From assembly GCF_030433675.1 (NCBI RefSeq), contig NZ_JAROCB010000002.1:620001-684000 (forward strand): a DNA stretch of 64,000 nt. The letters run 5' to 3'. The notes under the pieces are model-generated. The model had not been told where the DNA came from and searched no databases. It was given only the letters and a program-made list of their open reading frames with translations. The stretch comes from Leifsonia virtsii (GTDB taxonomy: Bacteria > Actinomycetota > Actinomycetes > Actinomycetales > Microbacteriaceae). Every line of letters begins with the position of its first letter. Positions within the stretch are counted from its first letter, which is position 1. A program made the position numbers and the translations under genes. Shown here piece after piece: positions 16,782 through 24,417 of the stretch.

Positions 16782-17708
16782 ATGGCGGACACGATCATGG
16801 TGGCGGTGGACGGGGAGCCGGAGCACCGCGCCGCCCTCGACTGGGCCGCCGCCCGTGCCGCGTGGATGCCGGCGAGGCTGGAGCTCATCCACGTCGTCGA
16901 GCGCTCGTTCGCCGACAGCGGGGAGCAGTCGGGCCGGATGCTGACGCTCGCCGGGCGTGCGCTGGTCGCGGAGGAGGAGCGGTACGCGCTGCGGCGCGCC
17001 CGTGCCGCACTGCACCTGGAGCACGCGGACGCCGACCCGCCGCGCGCGGAGCCGGAGATCCGCAGCCGGGTCGTGGTCGGGCACGCCGGACGCGACGTCG
17101 TGACGGCCTCCGCCGGAGCCGTGCTCCTGGTCGTCGGCACTCCGCCCGCCGCGCGGACGCAGCGCGCCCTGGCCGGCTCGATCGCGGCGAGGGTCGCGTC
17201 CGCGGCCGCGTGCACGGTGGTGGCGGTCCCGCACGGCTGGCGCGGTCACGGGCACGGGGTCGTCGTCGGCGTCGACGGGGAGCCTCCGACCGGGCCGGCG
17301 GTGGACTTCGCGGCCGACGAGGCCGCGCGGCTGGGAGAGCCGCTGGTGGTCGTGTACGCGGGCTACGCCGTGGGTGCGGTGCGCGACGGGCGCCAACCTG
17401 CCGGCCCGGCCACGGTGGGCGATGTGCGGGAGCGGATCGTCGAGGATGCCGTCGACCGCGCCCGCCGGCGGCACCTCCGGCTCGTCGTGCGCACGCGCGT
17501 GGTCGAGGCGGCGCCGTCGGCCGGCCTCGTCTCCGAGGCGCACGGCGCCAGGATGCTCGTGCTGGGCACGCACGACCGGCGCGGCGTGAAGCGTGTCGTG
17601 CTCGGGTCAGTCGGTCACGACGTGCTGCTGCGCGCACGCCTGCCGGTGGTGATCGCGCGGGCCGCGACGGTCTCCGTCAGCCCTTCGTCAGATCCTGCGC
17701 CAGCATGA
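16782..17708 (+). CDS. Tandem-domain universal stress protein
   Basis: This 308-residue protein has two UspA domains, MADTIMVAVDGEPEHRAALDWAAARA at the start and GVVVGVDGEPPTGPAVDFAADEA in the middle. The ATP-binding G-x2-G-x9-G(S) pattern is seen in domain 2 as LGTHDRRGVKRVVLGSVGHDVL, and more loosely in domain 1 as VGTPPAARTQRALAGSIAARV. Such proteins are soluble and accumulate under starvation, hypoxia or oxidative stress. The ATG at 16782 has GGAGGGG three bases upstream. Its 3' end overlaps the convergent VOC gene by 32 bases. Confidence 0.87.
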   Translation: MADTIMVAVDGEPEHRAALDWAAARAAWMPARLELIHVVERSFADSGEQSGRMLTLAGRALVAEEERYALRRARAALHLEHADADPPRAEPEIRSRVVVGHAGRDVVTASAGAVLLVVGTPPAARTQRALAGSIAARVASAAACTVVAVPHGWRGHGHGVVVGVDGEPPTGPAVDFAADEAARLGEPLVVVYAGYAVGAVRDGRQPAGPATVGDVRERIVEDAVDRARRRHLRLVVRTRVVEAAPSAGLVSEAHGARMLVLGTHDRRGVKRVVLGSVGHDVLLRARLPVVIARAATVSVSPSSDPAPA

Positions 17709-18114
17709 CCAGGATGCCGCTCGGTCCGCGCAGGTACGTCAGCTTGTAGATGTCGCGGTAGTTCGCGACACCGCGCAGCGGACGGCAGCCGTGCTTCGCC
17801 GCGATCGCGAGCGCCTCGTCGATGTCGTCGACCGAGAACGCGACGCGGTGCATCCCGATCTCGTTCGGAAGCGTCGGCTCCGTCTCGATCGCGTCCGGGT
17901 GGAGGTACTCGAACAGTTCGAGGCTGCCCTGCCCATCGGGCGTCTGCAGCATGGCGATGTTCGCGTGGTTGCCGTCGAGGCCGACGGCGGTGTCCGTCCA
18001 CTCGCCGCTCACCGTGTCGCGGCCGACCACCGTCAGCCCGAGGTCGGTGAAGAACGAGATCGCCTCCTCCAGGTCGCGGACCGCGATGCCGACATTCTCC
18101 AGGTGGATGGCCAT
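17677..18114 (-). CDS. VOC superfamily (glyoxalase-like) metalloenzyme
   Basis: This 145-residue protein has a VOC fold with two beta-alpha-beta-beta-beta units: MAIHLENVGIAVRDLEEAISFFTDLGL at the N-terminus and MHRVAFSVDDIDEALAIAAKHGC in the second half. Metal ligands expected in this fold are the early His (IHLENVGI), Glu in SLELFEYL and His of MHRVAFSV. These enzymes isomerise or cleave small molecules such as methylglyoxal adducts or catechols; which is not known here. TAGCAT lies seven bases before the ATG, so its leader is at most very short. It overlaps the stress-protein gene at its 3' end. Confidence 0.82.
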   Translation of the reverse strand: MAIHLENVGIAVRDLEEAISFFTDLGLTVVGRDTVSGEWTDTAVGLDGNHANIAMLQTPDGQGSLELFEYLHPDAIETEPTLPNEIGMHRVAFSVDDIDEALAIAAKHGCRPLRGVANYRDIYKLTYLRGPSGILVMLAQDLTKG

Positions 18115-18216
18115 GCGCGGGATGCTACCAGCGGCCCGGCCGCCGCGCCGACTGCTGCGATTCGGGTCGTCTGCGGGTGCGCGAGCAGGCGCAGACGTGA
18201 CGGGACGCCGCGGTCG

Positions 18217-18567
18217 CTAGCCGGGAATGGTCGGTCCGAGCGTGGCGCCGCCCTGCTCGGCTCCGCTGCCGCCCTTCAGCTCCACGATGATCGTGCGCGT
18301 CGGCGTGTCCCCGGTGTTGCTTCCCGCGTGCGTCTGCGCCGGGATCCACACCGCCTGTCCGGCGGGCAGCTCGACGTCGGCGCTGCGGCCGCCGGATTCG
18401 AGGCGGCGGGAGAACGCGGTCAGCGTGACCATGACCGAGTCGGGATGCCGGTGCTCTGTCGTCCGGTCGCCCGGCTCGTCACGGTACGCCAGGACGCGGA
18501 CGCGGTCGTTCTCCCACAGCACCGAGTAGTGCGCGGGGTTGCTGACCACCGGGTCGTCGTCGTCCAC
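18217..18567 (-). CDS. Small cupin-domain protein
   Basis: This 116-residue protein is a single cupin barrel with VLAYRDEPGDRTTEHRHPDSVMVTLTAF (the HxH and later Glu/Thr cupin motif 1) and a second-half HAGSNTGDTPTRTIIVELK. It likely binds a metal and may act on a small substrate or sense it. The GTG at 18567 is chosen since the sequence upstream has no further homology, but no clear ribosome-binding site precedes it, so the exact start is uncertain. It is divergent from the nitronate monooxygenase gene. Confidence 0.7.
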   Translation of the reverse strand: MDDDDPVVSNPAHYSVLWENDRVRVLAYRDEPGDRTTEHRHPDSVMVTLTAFSRRLESGGRSADVELPAGQAVWIPAQTHAGSNTGDTPTRTIIVELKGGSGAEQGGATLGPTIPG

Positions 18568-18614
18568 GCCCGCAGGGTAGCTCCGGCGGCGGGCTCCCGG
18601 CCAGACCCGCGCGC

Positions 18615-18646
18615 TAGGATCGTGCCGGCAGTTGCGACACCGCAAC
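18615..18646 (+). promoter_or_regulatory. Promoter -10 (TAGGAT) and a perfect 6-bp hairpin in the leader of the nitronate monooxygenase gene
   Basis: TAGGAT at 18615-18620 is a plausible -10. Ten bases downstream, GTTGCG (18631-18636) and CGCAAC (18641-18646) form a perfect inverted repeat around ACAC, in the transcribed leader of the downstream gene at 18676. It could be an operator or an mRNA hairpin. Which of the two cannot be decided here. Confidence 0.4.
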
Positions 18647-18675
18647 GGCTTCGCGGCGAAGGAGGGACGCTCCCG

Positions 18676-19743
18676 ATGGATCTGACCAGCCTGCTCGGCA
18701 TCGAGACGCCGCTCGTGCTCGGCCCGTTCGGCGGGATGTCGTCGGTCGAGCTGACCGCGACCGTCAGCGAGATAGGCGGCCTGGGCTCTTTCGGCCTCTA
18801 CGGCCTCGGGCCCGACCGCATCGCCGAGGTCGCCCGCGAGCTGCGGGAGCGGACCTCGCGCCCGTTCGCCCTCAATCTGTGGCTTCCGCTCCGGCGCCCG
18901 GGCGAGGCCGCGCCGGGTGAGGGCTTCGATCGCGGCGACTACGACCGCGCCGTCGACGCCCTCCGCCCGCTGTTCGAGGAGGCCGGCGCCGAGGTCCCGG
19001 GCTGGCCGGTCGCGCCGCTGCCGGGCTTCGACCTGCAGCTGGAGGCCGCCCTCGCGGCGCGCCCAGCCGTCCTGAGCTTCGTCTTCGGCGTCCCGTCGCC
19101 CGAGCTGGTCGAGGAAGCGCACCGCCGCGGCATCCGCGTGGTCGGCACCGCGACGACCGTGCCCGAGGCGGTGGCGCTGCAGGAGGGTGGAGTGGATGCG
19201 GTGGTCGCATCCGGAGCCGAGGCGGCCGGGCATCGCCCGTCGTTCCTCGCCGACCCCGAGTCGAGCCTGGTGGGGAGCTTCTCGCTCATCCCGCAGGTCG
19301 TCGACGCCGTCGACGTCCCCGTCATCGCCGCGGGAGGCATCGCGGACCGCCGCGGCGTGGCCGCCGCGTTCGCCCTCGGTGCGAGCGCCGTGCAGGTCGG
19401 CTCGGCCTTCCTCGCCACCCGCCAGTCGGTCGCGCCCGCGGTGCACCGCGACCGCATCCGCTCGGCGCAGGCGCACGAGACCGTGCTGACCCGGGCCATG
19501 AGCGGGCGTTCGGCGCGCGGGCTGCCGAACCGTGCCGTCCGCACCATCGAGCGGTCGGGCGCCATCGCGCCGTTCCCGCTGCAGAACATCCTCACCGGCG
19601 TCTTCCGCCGGGCGGCGTCGCAGCAGGGCGAGGCGGATCTGCTGTCTCTGTGGATGGGGCAGAGCGCCGGTCTCGCCCGTCACGACGACGCCGTGGAGGT
19701 GTTCGCGGAGCTCGCCGCCGGCCTGCCGAGCGCACCGCGCTAG
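18676..19743 (+). CDS. Nitronate monooxygenase (2-nitropropane dioxygenase family)
   Basis: This 355-residue protein is a TIM-barrel flavoenzyme of the nitronate monooxygenase family: GPFGGMSSVELTATVSEIGGLGSFG at the N-terminus, the FMN-binding VDAVVASGAEAAGHRP near residue 180, PVIAAGGIADRRGVAAAFALGASAVQVGSAFLAT near residue 220 for the phosphate-binding loops. It oxidises propionate 3-nitronate or related nitronates with FMN and oxygen. The ATG at 18676 has GGAGGG about ten bases upstream. It precedes the hydrolase-LuxR gene by 46 bases. Confidence 0.88.
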   Translation: MDLTSLLGIETPLVLGPFGGMSSVELTATVSEIGGLGSFGLYGLGPDRIAEVARELRERTSRPFALNLWLPLRRPGEAAPGEGFDRGDYDRAVDALRPLFEEAGAEVPGWPVAPLPGFDLQLEAALAARPAVLSFVFGVPSPELVEEAHRRGIRVVGTATTVPEAVALQEGGVDAVVASGAEAAGHRPSFLADPESSLVGSFSLIPQVVDAVDVPVIAAGGIADRRGVAAAFALGASAVQVGSAFLATRQSVAPAVHRDRIRSAQAHETVLTRAMSGRSARGLPNRAVRTIERSGAIAPFPLQNILTGVFRRAASQQGEADLLSLWMGQSAGLARHDDAVEVFAELAAGLPSAPR

Positions 19744-19789
19744 CGAGAAGGCCCGTGCCGCCGCGGCGCGCGCCCGCCAGAATGGTCGC

Positions 19790-20824
19790 GTGCAGCAGCG
19801 ACTGAGTCGGGTCACGACGACCGACGGCACCGAGCTGGCCGTCGCCACCGTCGGCGAGGGCCGTCCGGTCGTGTACGTCTCCGGCTGGCTCAGTCACCTC
19901 GAACGGGGCTGGGAGCTGCCGCCGGAGCGGGCTTTCCTCGAGGGGATGGCCGAGGGCGTCCGGCTGGTCCGCTACGACCGTGCCGGCTGCGGCCTGTCGC
20001 CCGCGACCGGGAGGCCGCCGTCGCTGGACTACGAGCTCGAGCAGCTGGCCGCCGTCGTCGCGCCGCTCGGCCCGGAGCCGTTCGACCTCGTCGGCGCCTC
20101 CCTCGGGGCGCTGGTCGCCGTGGCGTGGACAGCCGCGCATCCCGGAACCGTCCGCCGACTCGTGCTGTACGGCGGCTGGGTCTCCGGCGACGCCGTGTCG
20201 CCGCCGAGCGCCCGCGAGCACGTGTTGGGGCTGGTGGAGTCGCACTGGGGTCTCGGCTCGGACGTGCTGACCGACATCTTCGCCCCCGACGCCCCGGCCG
20301 CCGCCCGCGCGCGCTTCGGCCGGTACCAGCGCGAGTCGTCCGACGCGCAGACCGCGCGGGCGCTGCTCGCCCTCAGCTACCGGCTCGACGTCTCCGACCT
20401 GCTCGGCTCGGTGCGCGCGCCGACCCTGGTGGTGCACCGCGTCCTGGACCGCGCGGCCCCCGTCGCCCAGGCGGAGGCGCTCGCGGCCGGCATCCCGGGC
20501 GCGGAGCTGGTGGTGCTGCCGGGCCGGTCGCACCTCCCGTGGGCGGGAGACGCTCCGGAGCTGGTGGCGACCATCCGCCGCTTCCTCGGGCTGCGGGTCG
20601 CACGGACCGCGCCGGGGACGCTGACCCCGCGGCAGCGCGAGGTCGCCGCCCTGATCGCCGAGGGCTGCACCAACCGGCAGATCGCCGCCCGGCTCGGCAT
20701 CGACGAGCGCTCCGCCGAGGGGCACGTCGAGCGTATCCTGCTGCGGCTCGGGTTCCGGTCGCGGGCGCAGGTGGCAGCCTGGTTCGTGGAGCAGCAGGAG
20801 GCCGGCCGCGGCGAAGTGGGGTGA
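19790..20824 (+). CDS. Alpha/beta hydrolase fused to a C-terminal LuxR-type DNA-binding domain
   Basis: This 344-residue protein has an N-terminal alpha/beta hydrolase domain (GEGRPVVYVSGW oxyanion region, catalytic Ser in GASLGALVA around residue 105, Asp near VLDRAAPVAQAEAL, His in PGRSHLPWAGD around residue 245) and a C-terminal LuxR/GerE HTH (LTPRQREVAALIAEGCTNRQIAARLGIDERSAEGHV, residues 280-330). The pairing makes a candidate transcription factor whose ligand-binding pocket is a hydrolase fold. Whether it hydrolyses or only senses is unknown. CAGAAT six bases before the GTG supports a leaderless mRNA and this start. Confidence 0.85.
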   Translation: MQQRLSRVTTTDGTELAVATVGEGRPVVYVSGWLSHLERGWELPPERAFLEGMAEGVRLVRYDRAGCGLSPATGRPPSLDYELEQLAAVVAPLGPEPFDLVGASLGALVAVAWTAAHPGTVRRLVLYGGWVSGDAVSPPSAREHVLGLVESHWGLGSDVLTDIFAPDAPAAARARFGRYQRESSDAQTARALLALSYRLDVSDLLGSVRAPTLVVHRVLDRAAPVAQAEALAAGIPGAELVVLPGRSHLPWAGDAPELVATIRRFLGLRVARTAPGTLTPRQREVAALIAEGCTNRQIAARLGIDERSAEGHVERILLRLGFRSRAQVAAWFVEQQEAGRGEVG

Positions 20825-20867
20825 CTCCACGCCTGCCCGGCCTGCGGTGCGCGGCCAGAGTGGACGC

Positions 20868-21533
20868 ATGACCGAGAGCATCGCCGACACCGGGTCCGAC
20901 ACCGGCTTCCGCCAGCACGCCGGGCGAGGCCGCTTCAACGCCGCGTTCTTCCGGGCGATGGGCCCGTACCTGGATGCGGAACTCGGCCCCCGCAAGCGGC
21001 GCGTCTTCGCCGGGCTGGGGGACCGGGTCGTCGAACTCGGCCCCGGCGTCGGCGCCAACCTTCCGTACCTGCCCGCCGGTGCGACCCTCGTCGCCATCGA
21101 ACCCAACCGCGCCATGCAAGCCGGACTGCGGGCCGCCGCACGCCGCCACGGCATCCGGCTCGACCTCCACGAGCGCACCGCCGAGCGCACCGGCCTGCCG
21201 GACGCGAGCGCCGACACCGTCATCTCGTCGCTCGTGCTGTGCTCGGTCGCCGACCCGGCCGCCGCGCTCGCCGAGGTGCGCCGCATCCTCCGCCCCGGTG
21301 GCACCTTCCGCTTCGCCGAGCACGTCGCCGCCCCCGACGGCACCGCGACGCGCACCACCCAGCGCGTGCTGCGCCGCCCGTGGGCGTGGACCTTCGAGGG
21401 CTGCTCGTGCGAGCGCGACCTGGAGGGCGCCATCCGCGCCGCCGGGTTCGCCGAGGTGGAGGTGGAGCGCTACCGGCTGCGCACGCCGTTCGTCCCGTTC
21501 AACACGCACATCGCGGGGGTCGCGCGGGTTTGA
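20868..21533 (+). CDS. Class I SAM-dependent methyltransferase
   Basis: This 221-residue protein has the SAM-binding motif VVELGPGVGANLPYLP at about residue 55, the acidic motif LVAIEPNRAMQAGLR, and SADTVISSLVLCSVADPAAALAEVRRILRPGG. The pattern (FNAAFFRAMGPYLDAELG before motif I) resembles the Leifsonia-style methyltransferases of the UbiE/arsenite type, but the substrate is not known. CAGAGT lies exactly six bases before the ATG, indicating leaderless transcription. It follows the hydrolase-LuxR gene by 44 bases. Confidence 0.82.
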   Translation: MTESIADTGSDTGFRQHAGRGRFNAAFFRAMGPYLDAELGPRKRRVFAGLGDRVVELGPGVGANLPYLPAGATLVAIEPNRAMQAGLRAAARRHGIRLDLHERTAERTGLPDASADTVISSLVLCSVADPAAALAEVRRILRPGGTFRFAEHVAAPDGTATRTTQRVLRRPWAWTFEGCSCERDLEGAIRAAGFAEVEVERYRLRTPFVPFNTHIAGVARV

Positions 21534-21546
21534 GGGGCGGCCCCGA

Positions 21547-21720
21547 TCAGTAGTCCTCGCGCCGGTCCTGCTCCGCGTCGACCACCGGCTCCAGTTCCGA
21601 GAGCTCCAGCAGGGCCGCGCGGAGCTGGCGGATGAGCCACTCCTCCGACGTCTCGCCGCCGGCCACCACCGAGTCGAGGCGGGCGAGGCGTTCGTTCGCC
21701 GAACCGCGAAGGTCGTCCAC
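21547..21720 (-). CDS. Small hypothetical protein of 57 residues
   Basis: Reverse-strand translation from the GTG at 21720 gives 57 residues (VDDLRGSANERLARLDSVVAG, then EEWLIRQLRAALLELSELEPVV and an acidic tail ending DRREDY). GGAGG lies five bases upstream of the GTG. The predicted structure is a short helical protein with no cysteine and no transmembrane segment. It lies between the methyltransferase and the TelA/DUF2200 operon on the reverse strand. No family recognised; it might be cotranscribed with DUF2200 and TelA, which end 44 bases upstream of it. Confidence 0.5.
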   Translation of the reverse strand: MDDLRGSANERLARLDSVVAGGETSEEWLIRQLRAALLELSELEPVVDAEQDRREDY

Positions 21721-21763
21721 GATGTCCTCCGATCCGCGGCCGCGGTGGCCGCCTGGTGCGAGG

Positions 21764-22156
21764 CTAGCGGCCGGTGGTGCGGTCCGCCAGGGCGGCGCCC
21801 GCGTTCGCGCCGCGCAGGATCGACGACATCTTCTTGCCGCGGGCCACCTCGTCCACGAGCTTGTCCATGTAGCGGATGCGCTGCGTGAGCGGGTCCTCGA
21901 TCTCCTCCACGCGCACCCCGCAGATGACGCCGGTGATCAGCGACGCGTCCGGGTTCAGGTGCGGCGCCTCGGCGAAGAACGTCTCGAGGTCGCGGCCGTC
22001 GTCGATCGCGGCGCGCAGCCCGTCCCGGTCGTAGCCGGTCAGCCAGCAGATGACGGTGTCGACGTCGTCGGCGCTGCGGCCCTTGCGCTCCACCTTCGCC
22101 ACGTAGAGGGGATGGATGCTCGCGAAGCTCATCCGGAACAGCCGGTCCATGGGCAT
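21764..22156 (-). CDS. DUF2200 family protein
   Basis: This 130-residue protein matches the DUF2200 pattern: MDRLFRMSFASIHPLYVAKVERKGRSADDVDTVICWLTGYD at the N-terminus, then FFAEAPHLNPDASLITGVICGVRVEEIEDPLTQRIRYMDKLVDE. The family has no assigned function. Its ATG at 22156 overlaps the TGA of the upstream TelA gene (TGATG), and GGAGG sits five bases before it, so it is translated with TelA in one operon. The overlap fixes this start. No active-site residues can be named. Confidence 0.83.
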   Translation of the reverse strand: MPMDRLFRMSFASIHPLYVAKVERKGRSADDVDTVICWLTGYDRDGLRAAIDDGRDLETFFAEAPHLNPDASLITGVICGVRVEEIEDPLTQRIRYMDKLVDEVARGKKMSSILRGANAGAALADRTTGR

Positions 22157-23328
22157 CACGGCCTCCGTTCCGTCGTCGGCCGCGACCGGCGCAGGTACTG
22201 CCGCGAGCGCGCGATCTGCTGGTCGAGAGCGTCCACCGTCCGCTCCATGCTGCCGATCGCCTCGTTCCGGTAGGTGTCGATGCTGTCCATGGTCGCGAAG
22301 ACGTCGTCGAAGGCGCGCTGCAGCACCTCCACGTCGACGGCCGAGGAGGTCTGCTCCTTCTGCACCTGCTCGGTCTGGGTGCGCAGCACCTCGCCGGTGC
22401 GGCCGATGAGCGCGTTCGTGCTCTGGTGCAGCGCGGACAGCTGGTCGATGACCAGGCGCTGGTTCTCCAGCGCCTGCGCGACCACGACGGCGGTGCGCAG
22501 TGCGGAGACGGTGGTGGTCTTGGCCCGGTCGACGCCCTTGATGAGTTCGACGTTGTTCTTCTTGATCACGTCGAGCGCGAGGTAGGCCTGCACGGAGACG
22601 GCGATCTGGGTGGTCAGGTCCTGGCGGCGCTGGCGGATGGGGAACAGCGCCTCCTTCTCCAGCAGCGTCGCGCGGTCGGGGTCGGTCATGCGCAGGTCCG
22701 CTGCGGCCTCGACGGTGGCGCGGTCGAGCGCGGCGGCCAGCACGACGTACTCGTTGAGCCGCTCGGTCGTCTTCCAGAGTGCCGCGCGCTCCTTCTCGAT
22801 CTCGACGTTGTCGCGGCGCAGCCACTCCTCGCCGTGGTCGAGCGCGGCGACGATGCCGTCGAGCTGCTTCTGCGCCGACTCGAAGCGCTGCACGTAGGCG
22901 CGCAGGCGGCGGCCGCCGGGCATCCGCGTGAGCATCCGGTTGCGGCCGGTGAGGTGCTGGGGGTCGAAGTCGCTGACCGTGGCTCGGAGCTCCTGCAGCG
23001 TCCGGATGACCCCGTACTGCGGGTCCGTCTTGATCTGCTTGCCGCGGGCGGCGGCGAGCGACGCGGCGGGCCGGTCGAGCAGCTGCCGGGAGGCGTCGCT
23101 CGACGCGCGCATCTCGGCGTCGCCGAGGTGCGAGAAGCCGATGATCTTGCGGGTGAAGGCCTCGCTGCCCGGCTCGGCGGCGGCGAGCTCTCGGATGAAG
23201 TCGCGCGCTCGCGTCTCGAGCTCCGCCTCGCGCTCGGGCGATACGGCGACCATGCCGACGGCCTGGTCCTCCGGCAGCTCGGGCACGGCCTCCGGGGGCC
23301 GCAACGGTTCCTCGGGTGCGACGTTCAT
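22156..23328 (-). CDS. TelA-like toxic anion resistance protein
   Basis: This 390-residue cytoplasmic protein is rich in coiled-coil stretches and matches the TelA/KlaA family: AEPGSEAFTRKIIGFSHLGDAEMRASSDASRQLLDRPAASL near the N-terminus, DVIKKNNVELIKGVDRAKTTTVSALRTAVVVAQALENQRLV in the middle, and LQRAFDDVFATMDSIDTYRNEAIGSMERTVDALDQQIARSRQYL at the end. TelA relatives are linked to tellurite and antibiotic resistance and membrane stress; the mechanism is unclear. Its stop overlaps the DUF2200 start, so they form an operon. The upstream gap holds a perfect 10-bp palindrome at 23369-23378. Confidence 0.87.
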   Translation of the reverse strand: MNVAPEEPLRPPEAVPELPEDQAVGMVAVSPEREAELETRARDFIRELAAAEPGSEAFTRKIIGFSHLGDAEMRASSDASRQLLDRPAASLAAARGKQIKTDPQYGVIRTLQELRATVSDFDPQHLTGRNRMLTRMPGGRRLRAYVQRFESAQKQLDGIVAALDHGEEWLRRDNVEIEKERAALWKTTERLNEYVVLAAALDRATVEAAADLRMTDPDRATLLEKEALFPIRQRRQDLTTQIAVSVQAYLALDVIKKNNVELIKGVDRAKTTTVSALRTAVVVAQALENQRLVIDQLSALHQSTNALIGRTGEVLRTQTEQVQKEQTSSAVDVEVLQRAFDDVFATMDSIDTYRNEAIGSMERTVDALDQQIARSRQYLRRSRPTTERRP

Positions 23329-23368
23329 GCGCTGCTCCTCCCCACACGGTGACAGGTCCGTGCTGACA

Positions 23369-23378
23369 CGATATATCG
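23369..23378. promoter_or_regulatory. Perfect 10-bp palindrome CGATATATCG between TelA and the META lipoprotein
   Basis: CGATATATCG is its own reverse complement and is the only AT-rich stretch in the divergent intergenic gap 23329-23474. It lies about 40 bases upstream of the TelA ATG and about 97 bases upstream of the lipoprotein ATG, so it could be a repressor site or hold a -10 element. No regulator gene is adjacent. Confidence 0.35.
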
Positions 23379-23474
23379 CGATTCGGCCGCTGGGCAGGGG
23401 TCGCAGGGAACACTCAGGGCGTCCGTCGATCGTGTCTAGCCACCGCGTCCCTGCCGCGCGTAGCCTCCGGGGCC

Positions 23475-23840
23475 ATGAACAGGATGCGCACGGCCGGACT
23501 GGCGGCCCTCTTCGCCGCCCTGCTCCTCACGGCGTGCACCAGCCCGCAGGGCGGCACGGACGTCTCGGGCAAGTGGGGCAGCACCGATCCGGGGCAGCCG
23601 AACCTGATCGTCAATTCCGACGGCTCCTACAGTGGCTCCGACGGCTGCAACACGATGACCGGAAAGGGCACCATCTCCGGCAACACGATCGAGCTCGGCA
23701 CGGTGGCCATGACCCAGAAGCAGTGCAGCGACGTGGACACGTGGATGTCGAAGGCCGAGAAGGGCACCGTCGACGGCAACATCATGACGATGTACGACTC
23801 GTCGGGGAAGTCGATCGGGCGGCTCGACCGCAACGACTGA
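23475..23840 (+). CDS. META-domain lipoprotein (HslJ-like)
   Basis: This 121-residue protein has a signal peptide ending in the lipobox LLTAC at residues 17-21, so it should be lipidated and exported. The mature part (SGKWGSTDPG, DGSYSGSDGCNTMTGKGTISGNTIELGTVAMTQKQC) is the META beta-barrel with two conserved cysteines, as in HslJ/META proteins. These are associated with heat-shock or antibiotic tolerance without a known mechanism. It is divergent from TelA. A TAGCCT hexamer eight bases before the ATG suggests a very short leader. Confidence 0.83.
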   Translation: MNRMRTAGLAALFAALLLTACTSPQGGTDVSGKWGSTDPGQPNLIVNSDGSYSGSDGCNTMTGKGTISGNTIELGTVAMTQKQCSDVDTWMSKAEKGTVDGNIMTMYDSSGKSIGRLDRND

Positions 23841-23915
23841 GCGTCGGCGCGCGGTGCCGGAATGGGCGGCGGGCGCGTAGCGTTCCGGATGTCGGACGAC
23901 GACGGAGGGAGCGCG

Positions 23916-24398
23916 ATGAGCGAGACGGGCGGAGTAGGCACCGGGACGCGGGAGTTCTTCGCGGAGGTGGCCCGGGAGTTCCTGCAGCACTACACGCACG
24001 GACCCCGGTTCGTCGCGGTCACCGGGGTGCCGGACGCCGATCCCGGCCGGATCGCCGACGGGTTCGCGGCGGCGCTGCGCGACGCGGGCCAGGAGGCGGA
24101 GCGGACGACGCGCTCGCTGGAGACCGGCGCCGACGATTTCCGGACGGACGTGGTCGGCGCGTTCCGGTCGCGCGACGCGGTGCTCGTCGTCGACGGCCCC
24201 GGGCTGCTCGGGCCGGACTTCCGCGGCTTCTGGAACTTCTCGCTGTGGGTCGAGCACGACCCGGAGCGGAGCCCTGACTGGTCGTTCGTCACGACCGGCC
24301 AGAAGGACCCGCTCGGCGCGCCGCGCGAGGTCGCGTCCGTCCTGCTTGACGACACCGACCCCGAGCGGCCGCGCCGGCTGTGGGCCGACTCCTGCTGA
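23916..24398 (+). CDS. Uridine-kinase-like hypothetical protein with a degenerate P-loop
   Basis: This 160-residue protein resembles the nucleotide-kinase fold: RFVAVTGVPDADPGRIADGFAAALRDAG sits where uridine-kinase-like proteins carry a Walker A loop, but the GKT/GKS lysine is absent, and VLVVDGPGLLGPDF then follows in the Walker B position. The C-terminal part (FSLWVEHDPERSPDWSFV) resembles the uridine-kinase domain proteins common in actinobacteria. It is likely catalytically altered or inactive as a kinase. GGAGGGA sits before the ATG at 23916. It lies between the META lipoprotein and a convergent DUF805 gene. Confidence 0.6.
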   Translation: MSETGGVGTGTREFFAEVAREFLQHYTHGPRFVAVTGVPDADPGRIADGFAAALRDAGQEAERTTRSLETGADDFRTDVVGAFRSRDAVLVVDGPGLLGPDFRGFWNFSLWVEHDPERSPDWSFVTTGQKDPLGAPREVASVLLDDTDPERPRRLWADSC

Positions 24399-24417
24399 GG
24401 CGCCGGCCCGGTCAGCG

